Shown in pieces: positions 4,772 to 6,015 of a DNA stretch of 6,015 nt. The notes below the pieces were generated by a model, which worked only from the letters and a program-made list of their open reading frames with translations, ran no database searches and was not told the origin of the DNA. The position numbers and the translations under genes were made by a program. The stretch comes from Coriobacteriales bacterium (GTDB lineage: Bacteria > Actinomycetota > Coriobacteriia > Coriobacteriales > UBA8131): positions 1 to 6,015 of the forward strand of contig JAIRUT010000055.1 of NCBI GenBank assembly GCA_031254255.1, read 5' to 3'. The number at the start of each line of letters is the position of its first letter. Position 1 is the first letter of the stretch.

Positions 4772-5808
4772 CCTTGCTTGTGCAAATCCGTGATGTCCAG
4801 CCACTTGATGCGTGGGTCGCGTTTGAACCAGCTGATTTGACGTTTGGCGTAGCGTCTTGTGGCCTGCTTGATTTGCTCTGCCGCTTCTGTGAGGCTGATC
4901 TGACCCTCCAGGTGAAGCAACAGTTCCTTGTATCCAATGGCCTGCATAGCAGTCAGGGACTGGGCAAAGCCTTGCTCGACCAACGCCTCGACTTCACCAA
5001 GCAAACCGGCCTCCAGCATCGCGTCCACGCGCTGTTCGATCATCTGGTAGAGCATGTCCCGCTCCAGGTGCAGGCCAACTAGAATCACCGGGTAGAAGCT
5101 CTGGAAACTTGAGAAGCCACCGGACTGCTTGGCGTAACTGCTTCCCTGACCCAAGAGCTCAAAGGCCCGTATTACCCGGCGGACATTGTTTGGGTGGATC
5201 AGGGCTGCGCTTTCCGGGTCGTGTTCTGACAGCAGGGTGTGGAAGGCCTCGGGGCCAAGAGCATCAGCCTGCTGCTGGAGCTGAACTCGAGGCTCCAGGG
5301 CTGACGTATGGTCAGGCCCGGCCTGGCATTCGGCCTGACAAGAAGAGTCAAAACCTTGGTCGAATTCAAAATCATCCAGAGCGGCTCGCAGATAAAGTCC
5401 CGTCCCACCACAGAAGATAACCCGCCTGCCACGCTGCTGGATCTCCGCGATCTGCGCCCGCGCCATGCGTTGGTAGAGGGCGGCTGTGTAGCGGAAATCA
5501 GGATCTACCAGATCAAGTCCATGGTAGGAAACGCTGCGTTCGGCAACCGGTGTTTTGGCCGTGCCGATATCCATTCCTCGGTAGACTTGCATGGAATCCG
5601 CGCTGATGATCTCGGCGTCCAGCTTGACGGCCAAGAGATCAGCTAAACGAGACTTGCCGGTTGCCGTAGCTCCAACGATGGCAATGATCGGCTGCTGGTG
5701 ACATGCGGGTACAGGATTCGAAGGTGCAGCACTTACTGTGGATACCGGATCAAGTCCGGCATGACAGACATTTGTAACAGGAATGGGTTTTGCAGTATCC
5801 ACGGTCAT
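4705..5808 (-). CDS. miaA: tRNA dimethylallyltransferase MiaA
   Basis: Cytosolic enzyme that adds a dimethylallyl group to N6 of A37 in tRNAs reading UNN codons. Numbering from a TTG at 5814: P-loop GATATGKS (48-55), SADSMQVYRGMDIGTAK (71-87), GGTGLY (136-141), HPNNVRRVIRAFE (207-219), AIGYKEL (292-298) and TRRYAKRQISWFKRD (319-333), all expected and intact. ATG at 5808 (367 aa) is chosen over TTG at 5814; neither has a strong ribosome binding site, and no start codon exists nearer the P-loop than GTG 5802, so an extension of about 40 residues is unavoidable. That extension contains CHAGLDPVST, the translation of a REP-like palindrome. The segment around 156-178 also looks expanded and contains an inverted repeat. 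The last residues (TAPFFLR) and the TAA are antisense to the ATPase remnant. It lies 36 nt after miaB and is probably co-transcribed with it; MiaB acts on the MiaA product. Confidence 0.96.
   Translation of the reverse strand: MTVDTAKPIPVTNVCHAGLDPVSTVSAAPSNPVPACHQQPIIAIVGATATGKSRLADLLAVKLDAEIISADSMQVYRGMDIGTAKTPVAERSVSYHGLDLVDPDFRYTAALYQRMARAQIAEIQQRGRRVIFCGGTGLYLRAALDDFEFDQGFDSSCQAECQAGPDHTSALEPRVQLQQQADALGPEAFHTLLSEHDPESAALIHPNNVRRVIRAFELLGQGSSYAKQSGGFSSFQSFYPVILVGLHLERDMLYQMIEQRVDAMLEAGLLGEVEALVEQGFAQSLTAMQAIGYKELLLHLEGQISLTEAAEQIKQATRRYAKRQISWFKRDPRIKWLDITDLHKQGQAGKLTSEEFGEQLTAPFFLR
5311..5339. repeat. Inverted repeat inside miaA
   Basis: GTCAGGCC (5311-5318) and GGCCTGAC (5332-5339) are perfect 8-bp inverted arms around a 13-nt centre; a nested CAGGC/GCCTG pair lies within. 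It encodes about residues 158-168 of MiaA (CQAECQAGPD), in a variable stretch between the DDFEF and LGPEAFHTLL blocks. It may be an in-frame palindromic insertion or just a GC-rich coincidence. Confidence 0.5.
5742..5762. repeat. REP-like palindrome translated within the MiaA N-terminal extension
   Basis: CCGGA and TCCGG (5745-5749, 5755-5759) flank a 5-nt loop, with one mismatch and two further pairs outside. On the minus strand it reads GCCGGACTTGATCCGG, flanked by TGTCAT and TATCC, the same pattern as dispersed palindromic repeats that yield spurious VIPDLIRNP-like peptides in many bacteria. Here it is in frame and gives CHAGLDPVST. GTGGATAC (5738-5745) also has an inverted partner GTATCCAC (5795-5802). 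Confidence 0.6.
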
Positions 5809-5844
5809 GCCCAATCAAAGCTGTTAACCAAGCCAAGAGTGCAT

Positions 5845-6015
5845 CTAAACCAGCTCCAGCTCGCCTCTGAGATACCAAGTGCGAGCCTCTTCAATGCGAA
5901 CCGGCAGTATCCGTCCAACATGGTCATCCAGTCGAGCGCCGGGCAAAAGTGGCGCATGGACTGTCTGGTTGCGCTCGCTCTTACCTGCTAGCATAGTAGC
6001 ATCGCGTTTCGAGCA
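5845..6015 (-). CDS. miaB: tRNA-2-methylthio-N6-dimethylallyladenosine synthase MiaB, C-terminal end only
   Basis: The minus-strand frame entering from the right edge encodes 56 residues and ends with TAG at 5845-5847. LAGKSERNQTVHAPL followed by PGARLDDHVGRILPVRIEEA and RTWYLRGEL fits the TRAM RNA-binding domain that closes MiaB and related methylthiotransferases: a variable loop, nR.V, a G..v.V.I..a block, then L.GEL. The radical SAM and N-terminal Fe-S domains would lie outside the window. MiaB converts i6A37 to ms2i6A37 in tRNA. Position directly before miaA supports MiaB over the paralogues RimO and MtaB. Confidence 0.85.
   Translation of the reverse strand, partial: CSKRDATMLAGKSERNQTVHAPLLPGARLDDHVGRILPVRIEEARTWYLRGELELV

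Noticed and set aside
5109..5646. Plus-strand frames over miaA
   Set aside because: They lie opposite strongly conserved MiaA motifs, have Arg/Pro/Gly-rich shadow-like composition and lack ribosome binding sites.

Overview
The window (moderate GC, densely coded) looks like chromosomal DNA from an actinobacterium-like anaerobe, most plausibly class Coriobacteriia. The pointers are the MurJ N-terminal region (an ANTMP...ELIAGGVLSS block like actinobacterial MviN rather than the double-Arg proteobacterial form), a MurJ gene coupled to a GT2 glycosyltransferase with a DADLGES motif, and the miaB-miaA order. This placement rests on remembered family sequences, not on a search.

Left part (1-2547, + strand): a cell-envelope pair. 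murJ, the lipid II flippase, is cut by the left edge. Its stop overlaps the start of a family 2 glycosyltransferase by ATGA. Both proteins carry Ala/Ser/Glu/Thr-rich low-complexity additions, and the one in the glycosyltransferase shows traces of tandem duplication.

Middle (2548-3582, + strand): a compact type II toxin-antitoxin module. A sigma70-like promoter has its -10 inside a palindromic operator. It is followed by a RelB/DinJ-type antitoxin and a PIN-domain RNase toxin, whose genes overlap by 17 nt. A near-copy of the operator in inverted orientation lies beyond the toxin, just upstream of the next gene.

Right-middle (3583-4464, + strand): a membrane-bound ferritin-like/VIT1 iron transporter gene (EVIT/MbfA type), interrupted by an in-frame TAA. 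The two halves are in the same reading frame, separated by TAA-GCC and then an ATG. Several expected di-iron ligands in the ferritin-like part also appear to be replaced.

Convergent gap and right end: from 4465 to 4704 there are hairpins, a long palindrome and, at 4667, a well-formed ribosome binding site and the first ~20 codons of an AAA_14/DUF4143-type ATPase whose body is missing. The remnant runs into the 3' end of miaA on the opposite strand, so its antisense appears to supply the MiaA tail and stop. miaA (with a REP-like palindrome translated in its N-terminal extension) and the C-terminal TRAM end of miaB form a minus-strand tRNA A37 modification operon: MiaA prenylates A37 and MiaB methylthiolates the product.

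No rRNA, tRNA, CRISPR array or complete insertion sequence was seen. The most interesting points are the split iron transporter, the ATPase remnant fused to the miaA end, the RelB-PIN pairing with duplicated operator-like DNA, and in-frame repeat or palindrome insertions in otherwise conserved genes.
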